DNA from: Brachycybe producta
Taxonomy: Eukaryota > Arthropoda > Diplopoda > Playtdesmida > Andrognathidae
Direction: 5' to 3'
Assembly (NCBI GenBank): GCA_036925085.1
Contig: JAUPFP010000048.1
Span: forward strand, 1 to 64,000
Length of the DNA stretch: 64,000 nt
The notes beneath the pieces were generated by a model, which was not told where the DNA came from, searched no databases, and worked only from the letters and a program-made list of their open reading frames with translations. A program made the position numbers and the translations under genes. Below, piece by piece: positions 35,011 through 46,712 of the stretch. The stretch's first letter is position 1. Each line of letters begins with the position of its first letter.

Positions 35011-38000
35011 TTAACGCTTATTACAATGATTAGAACAATTCATGTTAGTGCTACTAGAATTACATGTATACAAGTGTGAGTGGACTAATATTGGTGATGT
35101 TTTTGGCTTGTATCTAATTTACCGTCACCTAATGAAACAACCGACACCAGCACAAGTGAGTTGGCAAGTACCAGCAAGTGGCAAACATTTGCCAAATGAC
35201 ACTACTCTTGGGAGGTCCGCAATTCACAAATGTCAGACAAGTATTTAAAAACCACAAAAAGACAACAATGTGAACCAACAATACGTCAATAATCACAAAC
35301 ACACTACCAAATAAAATACGAATTCAATCAAATTAATGAAAGATAACTAAAATGTTTTTTTCAGTTTTAATTCTAATAAATGGGGCTCGGATTTTTATCT
35401 AATTATCAAGTAAATGGTTCTCAATTTGGGGCCAATTGTGAAGTAACAATCTCGTTTAGATAAACCAACAATTGTTTTTTTTAAATCAAAAACACTATTT
35501 AGAGGCTTGAACTCTAGTTGACAACTGATAGTAACCCGAAATATAGCCTCTAACCAGTCGTTTGGATTAGAAAAAGCATGATTGCAGTTGCTCTAGTGAT
35601 AAAATACTACACAATTGGCACTTGGGCCAGAAATTGAGAAATAGTCTCTTAATATTCTATAAAAATCCGAACTCTGTGCAAATATTGCGTAAAACTGGTG
35701 TAAGTAGCCTACCGTAGTAATAATTTATTTGTAAAATGTAATTAGTTTCAACGGAATGATATTTTTTTTTAAAAAGTGCAGAGCTCCTTACTTTTTAAAG
35801 CGCCCCTCAAACTGTACGGTGGTATTTGCTACAAAAACATTCGCTAAACTTTTAAGTCATAAAATAAACAGTAAACAAAGGGCTACATTGAAGAATTGCC
35901 AAACAGAAGATGCACATAACTGAATAAATACTTCTCTTTCCTGCAGAAGTGCTAAATAAGTGCTAATCTAAATGTTACATTATATATCAAATAGAACATA
36001 TGGCCAATTTATCTTTTCTTCATTCTATTTAGTTAATTTTCGTTAGTCGTTTTGGCTCAAATCCTCAAAACAGGTTTCTAACCTACAATAGAAAAACACC
36101 GTTCAAGAGGAGCCTACTAATCAAATTGGAATTTTCAATGGTAGAACCTTGCACTGAAGGTTTGAAGTTGAAGTTTGAGTGCCAAGGAGCCTTCTTTAAT
36201 GAACCTGTGCAAAATACTGTACAACTTATATAAAGAAATCCAGGGTGTTGTCTTACTACTGTGAACTTCACTGTGGTTGTTATACTTTAAAAGAAACTGT
36301 CTTTTATATTCTGCATTCTTTTTGCATCTTTGTCTAATTAGATATTTATTTGCATAGATTGTAATTGTAGTTCACTAGAGATTACTTTGAATGGTTGTTG
36401 GGGGTTTGGCCACTGTCCAGGCACTTAAAAAGACGCTTATACAGTGTATACTGGTGTTCTTGAGTAAAGTAAGCTCAGTATAAATACTCTTATTATGTTG
36501 TGATGTTGTTGCTAGAGCTTGGTCACTGAGCCATATACCAAGTGAATGAAACCTTCACTTTCTTAAATAAGAATAAATGCCAATGAATTTTACTTTGGTC
36601 GATATATTTAGGAGAAAATGGTTCCCTAGGCATCTATTTTTCTTTTAATATTCCTAATGCATACAGAATAGTCTTTCATGTGTTTTTGGCAGTCTTTTGC
36701 CAGAGGCAGTTGATGTACAATTTATATTTTATGTTCACTACAACCTCGATATTTTCTCTTGTGTGACCAATATGAATATACATTTGTACAGGGGTGTGAC
36801 AACTATACTAAACCATTGGCATATAAAATGTGCAGTAAAGTCAAGCGAAGTCTTTTGTGCCCTTCTACAAAATCACTTTTGACACCAAAGATGCATAATA
36901 TTTGCTGTCTCACAATTTGAGTGGTGTCTTTATTATAAAGTTTGAACTTTGTTAAAAACTAGAAGATAAAAGAATTACTGAATGTATCTTAAAGTAGTTT
37001 TGAAATGGCTAAAAAAACATCTTTTTAAAATATATACCATGAAATATTTAGTTAATAATTTTTAGTAGTTTTCCAAGTTTTTCACAAAGTTAAATATTTA
37101 TTGAGGTTATAAGGCTCGAATTGAAGAAGGTAACTTGACACTTCGACTTTCTGAATAGGGTTGCAGCATTGAAAAATCTTATTATAATAAGTACCCTCTA
37201 ACAGGGTTATTTTTATAGAAGACAAGTGCAAAGTTAGTTTCTTGAGTTTTGACCTAGCTGTACCGGTATTATGATAGTTTTAGTGTAAAATATATACCGT
37301 AGTTATGACAAATAGTTTCGAACTGTTTTGAATGAAGGTACTCTTTAAATATTTTTATGGCAAAACAATTAGATTTTCCAAGATGTTTGTCTTAGTATCT
37401 TGAGGTATGCTGTGACCTGGTCACTTTAATCAACATCACTAATAGCGTGTCATTTTTATGTGTAACATTATCTCAATTCGATAACTGTCGATTTTATGGT
37501 AATAGTTTGGTATAGCATTACTATATTAGGCAATGGGCATGTTGCAAGTTAAAATTTCCAAGTTAGCATTTTTTTACAAGGAACATTTCACAACACATTT
37601 TTTCTTGGTGAAATATTTGTAGTGTAAAGTTAACTCTTTGTATTGATTGATGGTGTTGAATAAAATATAACCGGATGAAAAAACAACACGAAAAGCATGC
37701 TAAATTTGGCTCTAAATTATCTAATATGTTGGTTGGGGTTATTTTTCTTTTTCAAATTTTTAATACATGGTTTTTCTGCCTTGAGCAAAAAGATGAAACA
37801 TTTATTGGCTTTATAAAGCCACTGAGCAATATAGGAAAAGGAGAATGTTTTATTTTCCGGGAGGCAAAAATTGATATTTTTAGCATTGGCGTCTCAGATT
37901 TTCTAGATTACTGTCGAGAAAATCTTTGAAAAATGAATATTTACAAGAAACACTTTTTTTTTGGTTCTCTTTCTGTTTCGTTTTCTCTACCATCTGATAT

Positions 38001-38563
38001 TTTTAAAAATATTTTCTCACATTTTTTTTATTTAACAGATGTTACAGACACAAGTTATGTTTACACATTTGGTGAAGGGTAAAAAAATTTTTTTAAAAAA
38101 AGAAGAAATTATTCTCTTTAGGCTCAAGTAAAATTCGTTTTAAAAGCTTGTCACAATGCCAAAATAAACCTTCAAAAATATAGAAAAATATATTTTTTTG
38201 TAGAAACCCCCAAAAAAAGTATTGCTATTTTGGCTATCATTTCACTTTTTTTATATATAAAAAAGCTAAAGGTATCGAACCATCTCTGAGAAATAACCCT
38301 TAATTTTGTGAAGAAGAAAAAATGTTACATTATATTCAAAAAAAATAATATAATGTTTAGGTCATTGATGTCTTGCAGAGGTTTTTTTTTTTTTCAATTT
38401 CTGGGAACCCCCATTGATTGATTGCAAATATAAGATTACGTCATACAATATTATTATAAAAAGGAAAGCTGTGTGTGTGTTTCATTCATTTTTTTTTTTC
38501 ATAAATATAAGTTGTACAAAGCGCAATATACGTCTTTCTAGCGATTTACAATGTGGCATTTAC
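35011..38563. other. no gene established
   Basis: AT-rich spacer. The 3' half of the 84-codon plus-strand frame at 37675-37929 reads somewhat like protein (ECFIFREAKIDIFSIGV) and has a CTTGAG acceptor-like site upstream, but no family was recognised and no donor or partner exon was seen. The perfect palindrome TGGCAAACATTTGCCA lies at about 35178-35193. Confidence 0.4.
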
Positions 38564-38567
38564 TTAA

Positions 38568-38910
38568 CCCTAGAACTACCACTGGGGTGAATATGGATCC
38601 CGACGATACTTTCAACTAATAGAAAATGCATTAAATAAACTCTAAAGTTGAAATTTCATAACTTTGTTAACAAATATCTTCCTTAAAAACATATTTGATT
38701 GTTGAAAATCTTGAATGAAAATTGTGCATGTTATTAAATTGTACAGGTTTGACTACTTATTACCACAGCAATTTTGTATGGAAATAACATATATATGGCA
38801 AAATGTGCACCCAAAAAACGTTGTTTGTAACTTCTTATTTTTTACTACTAATTTTGTCATTTTAAGTTGAACCTTTTTATAATTTAATAAAAAATTTCAT
38901 GTCAACTGGG
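38568..38910. mobile_element. possible piggyBac-like MITE
   Basis: TTAA at 38564-38567 is followed by CCCTAGAACTACCACTGGGG, a classic piggyBac-type start. A second TTAA at 38911-38914 is preceded by CCCAGTTGAC in inverted reading, which shares only CCC with the left end. The left end is credible; the right end is uncertain. Confidence 0.4.
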
Positions 38911-38914
38911 TTAA

Positions 38915-38946
38915 TTTCAGAAATGAAAATCAGTGCAAACCCTGTC
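38915..38946. mobile_element. hAT-like right end
   Basis: TTTCAGAAATGAAAATCAGT followed by GCAAACCCTG matches the right terminus of the elements at 26107-26557 and 45792-46704. No left end was found nearby. Confidence 0.4.
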
Positions 38947-39849
38947 TGAAATTGTTAGTTTTTGTAATTAGAAATATCTTTCTGGGACACTTTTTTACAA
39001 GTACAGTGTAATACAGCATTTTACTTAACATGGTTAAATAATTTCCATCGTAATTGTATGTGAACAAATTCGATAATACATGTACATTTATATTAGAGAT
39101 TAAGAAAATATAGTATTACCGTCAATGAATTTCAGTTAAATATTAAATTGTAAATTAATTCAGTTTTAATATATTGATTTAAAGTTTTTGCATACTGTAG
39201 GCCTATATATGAATTAAATTTTGGGTATAATTTTGAGAAGAAAAAATCCTGTATCTTGAAATTGGAATGTTCCAATATGGAGTGACATTGTCGACAAACA
39301 TCAAGAGTTCTTTTGTAGGATTTTTTTTTTTGGTATAGCACATCAGATAAAGCCATAGAAGTATATATTCGTTTTTCGGAAGTAGTGCCTTGGGAATTGT
39401 GATAACGTTATGAGAGAAGAATGTCTGGTGTCTGTGTGTAGTGCGTTATGTGACCTAAGCATATAACCACAGACCACTGATTTCCGCCTCTGTTTCATCA
39501 TTCTAACTTCATTCAGTTTGTATCTATGTTTAATGTAGACAATTCTTCCTCGAAACCGTCTTTTTTTTATTCAATCAATTTACAATGTTACAATGTTAGG
39601 AGACGGTCAGACCACAAATGATATCAGTAACTGGAATCTATTAGACTTACAATGTCAGACTTTTCATTATGTCAACATAGATTCCATTGTATAAATTAAT
39701 GGAAGATTACATTTTGTTTGGATTTTTTTTTGCATTTTGCTAGAAAGAACTATTTTAAGATTGGACTAAGCTAATGGACATGCTGAGAGTTTGCTCAACA
39801 CGCAAATTAAGTGATAATTTACAGCATGATTGACTGCAATAAATTCAAT
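38947..39849. other. no gene recognised
   Basis: AT-rich spacer with a TAGGCCTA palindrome at 39198-39205 and no supported coding frame. Confidence 0.5.
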
Positions 39850-40030
39850 TGAACTTAGTACGTACATTTGCAATCTTCTCAAGAGCGACATGGCAAATGA
39901 CTTGCCGACGATTCACAGCAACATTTGACTCATTTATTGCACTGAATCTTGCAAGAAAAACTTTAAAAAATACAAAGATGAGCATTTCGTGCTGTCAACA
40001 AATTAGGGTGCAAGAAACATTTGTAACTTG
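39850..40030. repeat. dispersed repeat, partner of 5285-5450
   Basis: GAATCTTGCAAGAAAAACTT, AAAGATGAGC and GTGCAAGAAACA line up in order with the copy near 5370-5450. Confidence 0.45.
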
Positions 40031-40132
40031 TGCAAGGTTATTTTCACATTGATCATCACTTTTTTTTATTCTAGGAAATAAAACAGTGTAACTTGCTGCT
40101 ATTTGAAGATAGTTTTAAAGTGCAAACGTCCC

Positions 40133-40389
40133 TAGAACTCTTGATTATTCTGTCTTTCAGGTATATAAAATGAAGAAAGTAGTAGAAGTGTAGCTCAATC
40201 ACTTAAGGGTATTTTCATATTGATATTTTTCAAAATAAGCTTTTTATGGGAGTTTGAAAATGACCCAACTTTAATGTCAACATGAAAATACTCTTAGTGG
40301 TTGACTCAGGTTGAGCTAATTTTAGTTTCTAAAACACTTTTAATTTATCTTAATTTTGTGCCTGAAAGACAGAATAATCAGTAGTTCTA
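40133..40389. mobile_element. MITE with 29-bp inverted repeats
   Basis: The outer 29 bases at each end (40133-40161 and 40361-40389) match at 27 positions; they share GATTATTCTGTCTTTCAGG. The interior is shared with 49160-49425 and 34877-35010. Similarity to the 49-kb copy continues past the right repeat for about 25 bp, so the true element may be slightly larger. Non-coding. Confidence 0.65.
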
Positions 40390-40786
40390 AAATCAGTTTT
40401 TCATACACCATTTTAGGTGCAACTCATGTTATGAATTTTGAGAGTTGCTCTACTGGCTTATTATCCCTTGAATTGCAAAAAGTTTACAAAAACTTACTTT
40501 TAGCAAGCAACATTAAAGACAAACAGCTTATAAACTATCTTTTTTATGATTATAATAACTTTAATATAAAAAAAGCTTTTTGACAGTTTTGAAAATTTTC
40601 ACTAAACCTCATTTTTTTGCCATTTTTTTCATTTAAAAATGTCATAAACGTTTATTTTTAAAATGTCATCATGAAAGTAGTTTTAACATATTTCACCTAT
40701 TATTGCAGTTTTAAAAACTGCAGATTGAATAAACATTTAAATCGAAAACTGCCACTCATTTATGGCTTATAGATTTGAATTAGCTG
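40390..40786. other. no gene recognised
   Basis: AT-rich spacer. The 75-codon frame here reads through the repeat end and is unsupported. Confidence 0.5.
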
Positions 40787-40794
40787 TTGTCAAC

Positions 40795-41277
40795 CAGGGA
40801 CGTACGTACTAGCCTAGGCGGCAAAGCGGCAAATGCCGCCTGTGCTAGTCGTTTTGGCGCCGGTGTTATTTTTTCGAAAACAAATTTTTTTACACTTTTT
40901 TAACGCCAATGATTGTGAAGTTCAGATGGATTTATAGTATGTATATTTAATAAACTAAAACCAACTAAAACCTTCTAAAAAGTAAAAAAATGTCAAAAAA
41001 TGAAAATCTTCTAAATGGACTGAAAAACACTGAAATGAACTCAGGCGGGCCCAACAGACTTCTGAGAACCATAAAAACCCATAAATTTTAAAAAGTAAAA
41101 ATTGTGAAAAAATGGATCATGGTCCATGAATATTTTCAAAACATTTTTTTCTAACATTGTTTTTCTAATATTTTGTTCTAACATTAATTTTTTTTCTAAT
41201 ATTAAAGTTCTAATCCAAAGCAAAAAGCTGTTTGCAAAATTTTGCCAACCAAAAATGTTATACTCAGTACGTTCCTG
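40795..41277. mobile_element. hAT-like MITE with a perfect 8-bp target duplication
   Basis: Ends CAGGGACGTACGTACTAG and, inverted, CAGGAACGTACTGAGTAT. TTGTCAAC lies immediately outside on both sides (40787-40794 and 41278-41285). An 8-bp duplication with CAG...CTG ends is diagnostic for the hAT superfamily. The 483-bp interior has no transposase. Near the left end GGCGGCAAAGCGGCAAATGC is a local GC-rich hairpin-prone patch. The intact duplication suggests a younger insertion than the other hAT-like copies here. Confidence 0.85.
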
Positions 41278-41285
41278 TTGTCAAC

Positions 41286-42890
41286 TACACCTTGCATACG
41301 TTACGGAAACAGTTACGCAAAATATGTAACGTTGTGAGATAGTTGCATTGTTGTAGTAACTTTTGGATTTGTTTATTCATTGCTTCTTCTGTAAAAAAAA
41401 TTAATTTTACAAGTTTGTAAGTGAATTATGCAAATCTGTGTCTGCTATTGCATGGACTTTTTTACTAGTAGAACAGAACCGGGAACCAAAAGACTATTTC
41501 AGTTTAAAAAAACTAGCATTGAAATGATCAAAATAAATAAGAAACTGTCATTTTTGATGTGTCCTAAAAATGTCTCAACAACTTTCTTTTTTTAAAAAAA
41601 AAATACTTGCATATTGTAAACAGTCACAGTTGCCAGTAATAGTTTTGCGTTGAAATTCATAGTTTTCTCAACTCTTAAACCTGAAAATAACTTTTTATTT
41701 TTATTCGTTTAGTTACGTTCTAGTTTAAAATTAAAATTGTGCATGCTTGAAATAGAGAAAAATGGCAACAGATGCTTTCTATTTCGAAAACCAGTAATTA
41801 CTTCATTCATAAAAATTTTATAAACGAAAAGTAAAACTGGTTACATATTTTTGCTTCCTGATATGATGATAGTCTTATATATCCCACCATATGTAACGTG
41901 TACCATTTGGCAACTCTTTTAGCAAATTCCAGTGGTTTATATTTTATTTTTATACTCCTGCTGTTCAAGTGATATTACTTCACTTTTTTTTCCCCAACTC
42001 TATTAATAGTTTTCATATTCAGTTAAGTTAAAGCAGGAAGAAAAGAAAAAGACGTGGTAGTAAAATACATGGTAGCCAATGAGAACATCATGGGGTGTTT
42101 TTGGCGCATGTGGATGGACGTTTTATTCATAAAGCGCAACATTTGGAGCGCTTTTTTTTGTGTTGTTTTTTTTTAAAAAAAAATATCGCAGTGCTAGATA
42201 TCCGTCAAGTTATGAATCCTTTTTTCTCGATTTCACAATTTTTTTTTTTCTAGTTTTATGTCAGAAAAAAAAAGACGACAGCATGGGAAATCTTTCCCTG
42301 GTGTGATTTATGTCAAGCGAAACTAGAAACTTCCTTCTTCGATCTTCATTTTCAAAACTGTTGTTTGTGTGTTTATATAAAACATTTTTCTTATAATAAT
42401 ACATACAGGCCTTTCGGTTCAATATCAAATTACATAGGTTTAGAATACGACTTCCTCTCCCTCCCTTTGAATTTCATGAAATTTGGTACACATGTTTTTG
42501 CATTTATTTAATGTTAGGTTTTCATGTAAAATTACTGCTTACTAATCGACGTGAGTTATGGTATGAGACCGAATGTTTCGTCCGGGTCCACATATTGGAA
42601 TGTTTAGAACTCTTGATTCTATGATAGTTCAAATTTTCTTTTTGACTTATTGGAAAGCTCTTTGGCTTTGGTTTGGCAAAGTTCTTATGCTAATTGGCTT
42701 GCAGGGATGCCGTTACCTCTGAACGTTAACTACACTACTGATCTACTGATCCCTATTATTATTTGTTGACTTTTTAACGCTACTGTATCAAAGGGTTAAG
42801 GGGTGCATGGAAGGTTGAAACTTGTTTTGTTATTAACTATCTAATGCTGTATTATTTATTACTCTACGATTATTAGTTTCGAAGATGTAT
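41286..42890. other. no gene recognised
   Basis: Homopolymer-rich spacer. A small hairpin AAAGCGC...GCGCTTT lies at about 42134-42157. No coding support. Confidence 0.5.
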
Positions 42891-42935
42891 GTGGTCAAAG
42901 TGTGGCATGTTTTCGTTGCATCCGTGCTCCCGATG

Positions 42936-43200
42936 TTAATCCTTACTCAGCACGGGGAAAGGCGTACTTTTATGTAAAAAAAAATGTTGTGACACAAATT
43001 TAGAAAGGCTGCAAAAATCTAGGGAAAATTACTATAAGAATCGACAAAATTTGAAGAAACAGCTAGAGGAGACTGAGAGGAATCCGAAAAGACCCACTAA
43101 GTCATCAACTGAAAGGTGATGCGAATGTAGACCTGCATCAAAAGTTCGCACACCAGAATGCGTTTCACCGAGTTCGAATCTAGAGCCACATGTGCTCTCA
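42936..43200 (+). pseudogene. decayed coding fragment with a basic coiled-coil look
   Basis: A plus-strand frame ending in TGA at about 43118 encodes roughly 60 residues including LERLQKSRENYYKNRQNLKK and QLEETERNPKRP, charged and heptad-like. A second open stretch in another frame continues to about 43207. This resembles the linker or coiled-coil segments found in many transposases and chromatin proteins, but I cannot name the family. Base composition is more GC-rich than the surroundings. Confidence 0.3.
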
Positions 43201-43309
43201 ACATCCTAAAGCCTAGAACATACACGCGGAATTCCGCTCAGAAAATCAAAACAGAATATTTAAATGAAAAAAAAAATTCCATAAAAATTGAACAGAAAAT
43301 TCATTAAAA

Positions 43310-43394
43310 ATTGATTTCGACATATTGTTTGTTTGCCTTTACAGGGCTCTGTAGAACACGTTTATTATTTAAATTGTCAGGTGTGTACTAGGTA
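43310..43394. repeat. inverted partial copy of the neighbouring MITE
   Basis: The reverse complement of the first roughly 85 bp of the element at 43457, ending TACTAGGTA followed by TAA. Together they make a long stem with a 62-bp loop. Confidence 0.75.
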
Positions 43395-43456
43395 TAACAC
43401 TGTTGTTCAAAGCTTAACACTCCCTCCACTCTCTTCCTACCGTCATGGGTGCCTTA

Positions 43457-43757
43457 TACCTAGTACACACCTGATAATTTAAATGCATTTAAATAATAAA
43501 CGCGTTCTACAAAGCCCTGTGAAGGGCAAACAAACAATACGTCGAGTTCAATTTATTCAGTTAATATTCTGAAAATATTCAGTTAATACTTAAATAGAAT
43601 ATATAAACAATTGACAAAATATTGATTTAGTATTTAAATTTAAAATATTAATAATAAAGTCAATTTTTATTTGGTGTTCATGTCCTTAACTGGATTCCGT
43701 ATAATTCACCTAGACACATTTAATTGGAATTCATTTAACTCATGTGTGTACAAGGTA
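43457..43757. mobile_element. Harbinger-like MITE with TTA duplication, copy 1
   Basis: Inverted ends TACCTAGTACACAC and TACCTTGTACACAC, flanked by TTA on both sides (43454-43456, 43758-43760). 301 bp. A second copy at 48850-49142 shares the whole interior, including CTTAACTGGATTCCGT. The TTA duplication fits PIF/Harbinger, though the ends are not the usual GG-rich type. Non-coding. Confidence 0.75.
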
Positions 43758-43760
43758 TTA

Positions 43761-45791
43761 GCTGACGAAAATACACGAAAATAAAAAAGAATGTAAAAGC
43801 CAAACTGCATATTTTGTGTCTGCAGCTTTAAAGCTTTAAAGCAGCTTTGCGTTACTTTTTGTAGCTTTTCATGTTACTGTATATTTGCATTTTTATCGCC
43901 TTTCAATAGAAAACTGCTGCTGCTTGCTTGTTGAAGCTTCAATTTTTTACATTAACAGCAGGTCATAATGTTGAAATACTGACTAACAAATCAGAAAATG
44001 CATGAAAAATTAAATGGCAATTTAGCTGCTTATGACAGTGTAGCTACGTATCACTCTTTGAACAGGCTAGAGGTTAGATTTTGACACAAATATGCAGTCT
44101 TAACTTCGTTACTTTAAATTGTACTGCTAAAGAAATCAACAGCAAGCAATAGCTTTAAAGCTGCAGTGAGCAAATATGCAGGCGGGCCTTTAATAGCACC
44201 AAGGGAAGAATCACACACACTGAAAAAACGACCGAAAAACAGAAATAGAAATAAAAAATCGGAATATTTTCATGGTTTTTTACACTGAAAGATATATGGC
44301 GCTTCTGCTAAATACCTTACAAAGTGAAATTCAGCGGAATTTTATTATGCACGTTTGATTCTTCTCTAAACTTCCTGAAAAAGGCCTGAGGAATGCTCAA
44401 CTATAATGAAGTCCCAAGCAGCTGTCCATAGATGTCCATAAATTTAAGAAAATTTGACAATAAAAATCCTGTTTTAATAATTGTTCTTGAATATCGTTTT
44501 CTTCTTGGAAGAATTCTCTATTCAGAGGGTTTTACGTTGAAGATTAAAATACAAAGTAGCCATTATTAACCTTCCAACTATTTTATTACGGAGCAATCAA
44601 TCATTCAAACTCTTCCAGATAATTGATGTAAATAATGGACATCAATATTTATGCTTGTTAGTTGTCGATTTTGATACGAGTTTCTGGCTATTTTTTTTAG
44701 TTTACTTTTTATTTTTTTAAATATAATTTTCAGTGAAATTTATTTTGTTTTGTATGAGGAAATATTTTGTAAAGGTTTGGTTGAATTCATACCTATATTA
44801 GTTTTGTTTTTTCTAGTCATGCACGACATATAACTTCAACAACAACAAAAAAGAAACATGCTTAGGCTACTATATTCAGTGTCAATATTGTGCGAGGAGA
44901 GCAGACTGACTTCTGCAAAAGAGCATCGTTTATTATTTTTGCTATTATTATATTTTTTTTGTTTGTATGAAAATGAAGTAGCAAAAAGGAATATACTGTA
45001 TATATATATACCGCGAGAATACAATATACGAGTAGTTACTACACTATTTTCAGCCATAAAACTTTTTATTGGTTTTTCTAAAACAAATTTAAACTACTTT
45101 TATGTTACTTATAAAGAGAAACTCTTACTATGAAGTCTTGATACATTTATTTAAAAAAAAAGAATAAGAAAAGAGGAAGCGAAAAACAACTCTAATAGTT
45201 ATATGCATCCTCTTATATTTGTTAAAATGAGACTCAAAATTTTGTTTTGCTATTTGCTTGAGGGATGTGTGTTGCCTGAACGGTACGTTTGTACAATATT
45301 GTTGAAGAGTCAACGATATTAGCTATTCTACTCGTATATGAAAATATTTCAATCTTAAGACGATAACGTTTACGTTAAAACGTTACTAGAATGCTAGTTA
45401 TGCTGCGTTTCACAACATAACTTTTATGCTCTGCAGAGCCGGAGTAAGGAATTGCGTTTAGAGCTGGTGTTTGCTCCAATACGGAATAGTGACGTCAAAA
45501 TTGCATTACAGACAACAACGCATACTGCAATGCAATACTCGCTCTTATCGTTTACCTATGTACATTATATATTTTTCAATTTTGAGATGAGTGTGTGTGG
45601 TCTGCCAATAGTGCCTATGGAAAATCAATACTCTCATTTAATCTTTCGAAAACGTCTTATTTCTTGTTGGCAATTATAAAATTAAGGGAGGTCGTTTAAA
45701 TAAAACTATTCATTTCTATCGAGATATTCTCATTTTTAAGATGATTAATTTTTCAGCAAAATTTGATGCACGTGACAACATCAGCAGAAGG
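43761..45791. other. no gene recognised
   Basis: AT-rich spacer with short inverted words and no supported frame or RNA. The 91-codon frame at 44858-45133 is low-complexity. Confidence 0.5.
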
Positions 45792-46185
45792 CAGGGATTG
45801 CCAATCGACTAAAACCTGGAAATGTCTGGAATTAAAACAATTTTAAGTGTCAGGTGTAAAAGCCAGGAAAATGTTGTCAGAGAATTTACTTTATGAAATA
45901 TCAATTCCAGTGATTCAAATGCTCTAAAAAAAAAACTCAACGGGACCTTGAATTCTCAAAAATCTTAAAAAAAAGGCAAAGATTTAAGAATTTTTAAATT
46001 TTGGAAAAATGGGAAAAACAATCTGGAACCTGGGAATGTGATGGAATTATAAGTTTTTTTTAAAAAAAGGTCGGGGACTGCTAGCTGGAAAAATATATTT
46101 CTAACAGTTGTGAGCATACAACGATTTTGACTTCTATTTGGGAGTTTGGACAACGAACAAAGAGAAACATTGTTCTTTTATACGC

Positions 46186-46375
46186 TTGGACCTATGTACA
46201 CCTACCTACAAGGTGTAACCAGGTCCAAGTGACCATGGTCCCAAAGGTATTACTCTGCCGATCAAGTCTAAATATAGAGGGAGGGACATAGATGAGTCGC
46301 GCACCCCCAGGCTATCATTCTGGAGGGATTATGACTCACTGGGTGTTACAGTGATGTCCATTATTATTATTATTA
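46186..46375 (+). repeat. hairpin-headed repeat with (ATT)n tail, SINE-like
   Basis: Starts with an imperfect hairpin, TTGGACCTATGTACACCT against AGGTGTAACCAGGTCCAA, continues through GACCATGG and TTATGACTCACTGGGTGTTA, and ends in an (ATT)n run. A similar hairpin and the words GACCATG and TTATAACTCATT occur at 61583-61730. The (ATT)n tail suggests a retroposed SINE or LINE tail. I see no clear A and B boxes. Confidence 0.4.
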
Positions 46376-46676
46376 CTAGTGGGGTAACCCGTCATAAATG
46401 ACGGGAGCAAAATTCACAGGCAATTGTGCCCAGCATTAGAATTTTTTTTACTCCGCCCTTTTACGACGTCTGACCAAGTAACAAACCCAATTAGAAATTG
46501 ATGACGTTCATAAAAGGGCGCAGCAAAAGAAATTCTAATGCTTGGCACAATTTGCCTGTGATAAATTCTAGTTTAATTTTGCTACTATTATTTCCTCCCT
46601 TTTTTATATTTTATTTTATATTTGAAAGAGAAAATGATCGTTTCATTTTCTCTGGTGTGCGCATGCATGTGCTTTG
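46376..46676 (-). mobile_element. 5'-truncated Helitron, long subfamily
   Basis: CTAG at 46376-46379 after an A, then the hairpin and the complete palindrome (arms about 46416-46470 and 46503-46560, with TGACGTCA altered to CGACGTCT). The element stops just after GCGCATGCATG, so the polypurine part and the TC end are missing. hAT-like sequence follows directly. Confidence 0.8.
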
Positions 46677-46712
46677 TCATAAATGAAAATCAGTGGCAAC
46701 CCTGGAAGAAGC

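Larger units (their letters stand above)
45792..46704. mobile_element. hAT-like MITE carrying two later insertions
   Basis: Left end CAGGGATTGCCAAT, right end ATCAGTGGCAACCCTG. The flanks GCAGAAGG (45784-45791) and GAAGAAGC (46705-46712) agree at 6 of 8 bases. Left-hand interior phrases (AACCTGGAAATG, GCAAAGATTTAAGAATTTTT) are shared with 26107 and 7841. The segment from about 46186 to 46676 is foreign: a hairpin-headed repeat followed by a truncated Helitron. Confidence 0.6.

Noticed and set aside
43165-43185. tRNA B-box-like GAGTTCGAATC
   Set aside because: No A box at the right distance and no cloverleaf pairing.
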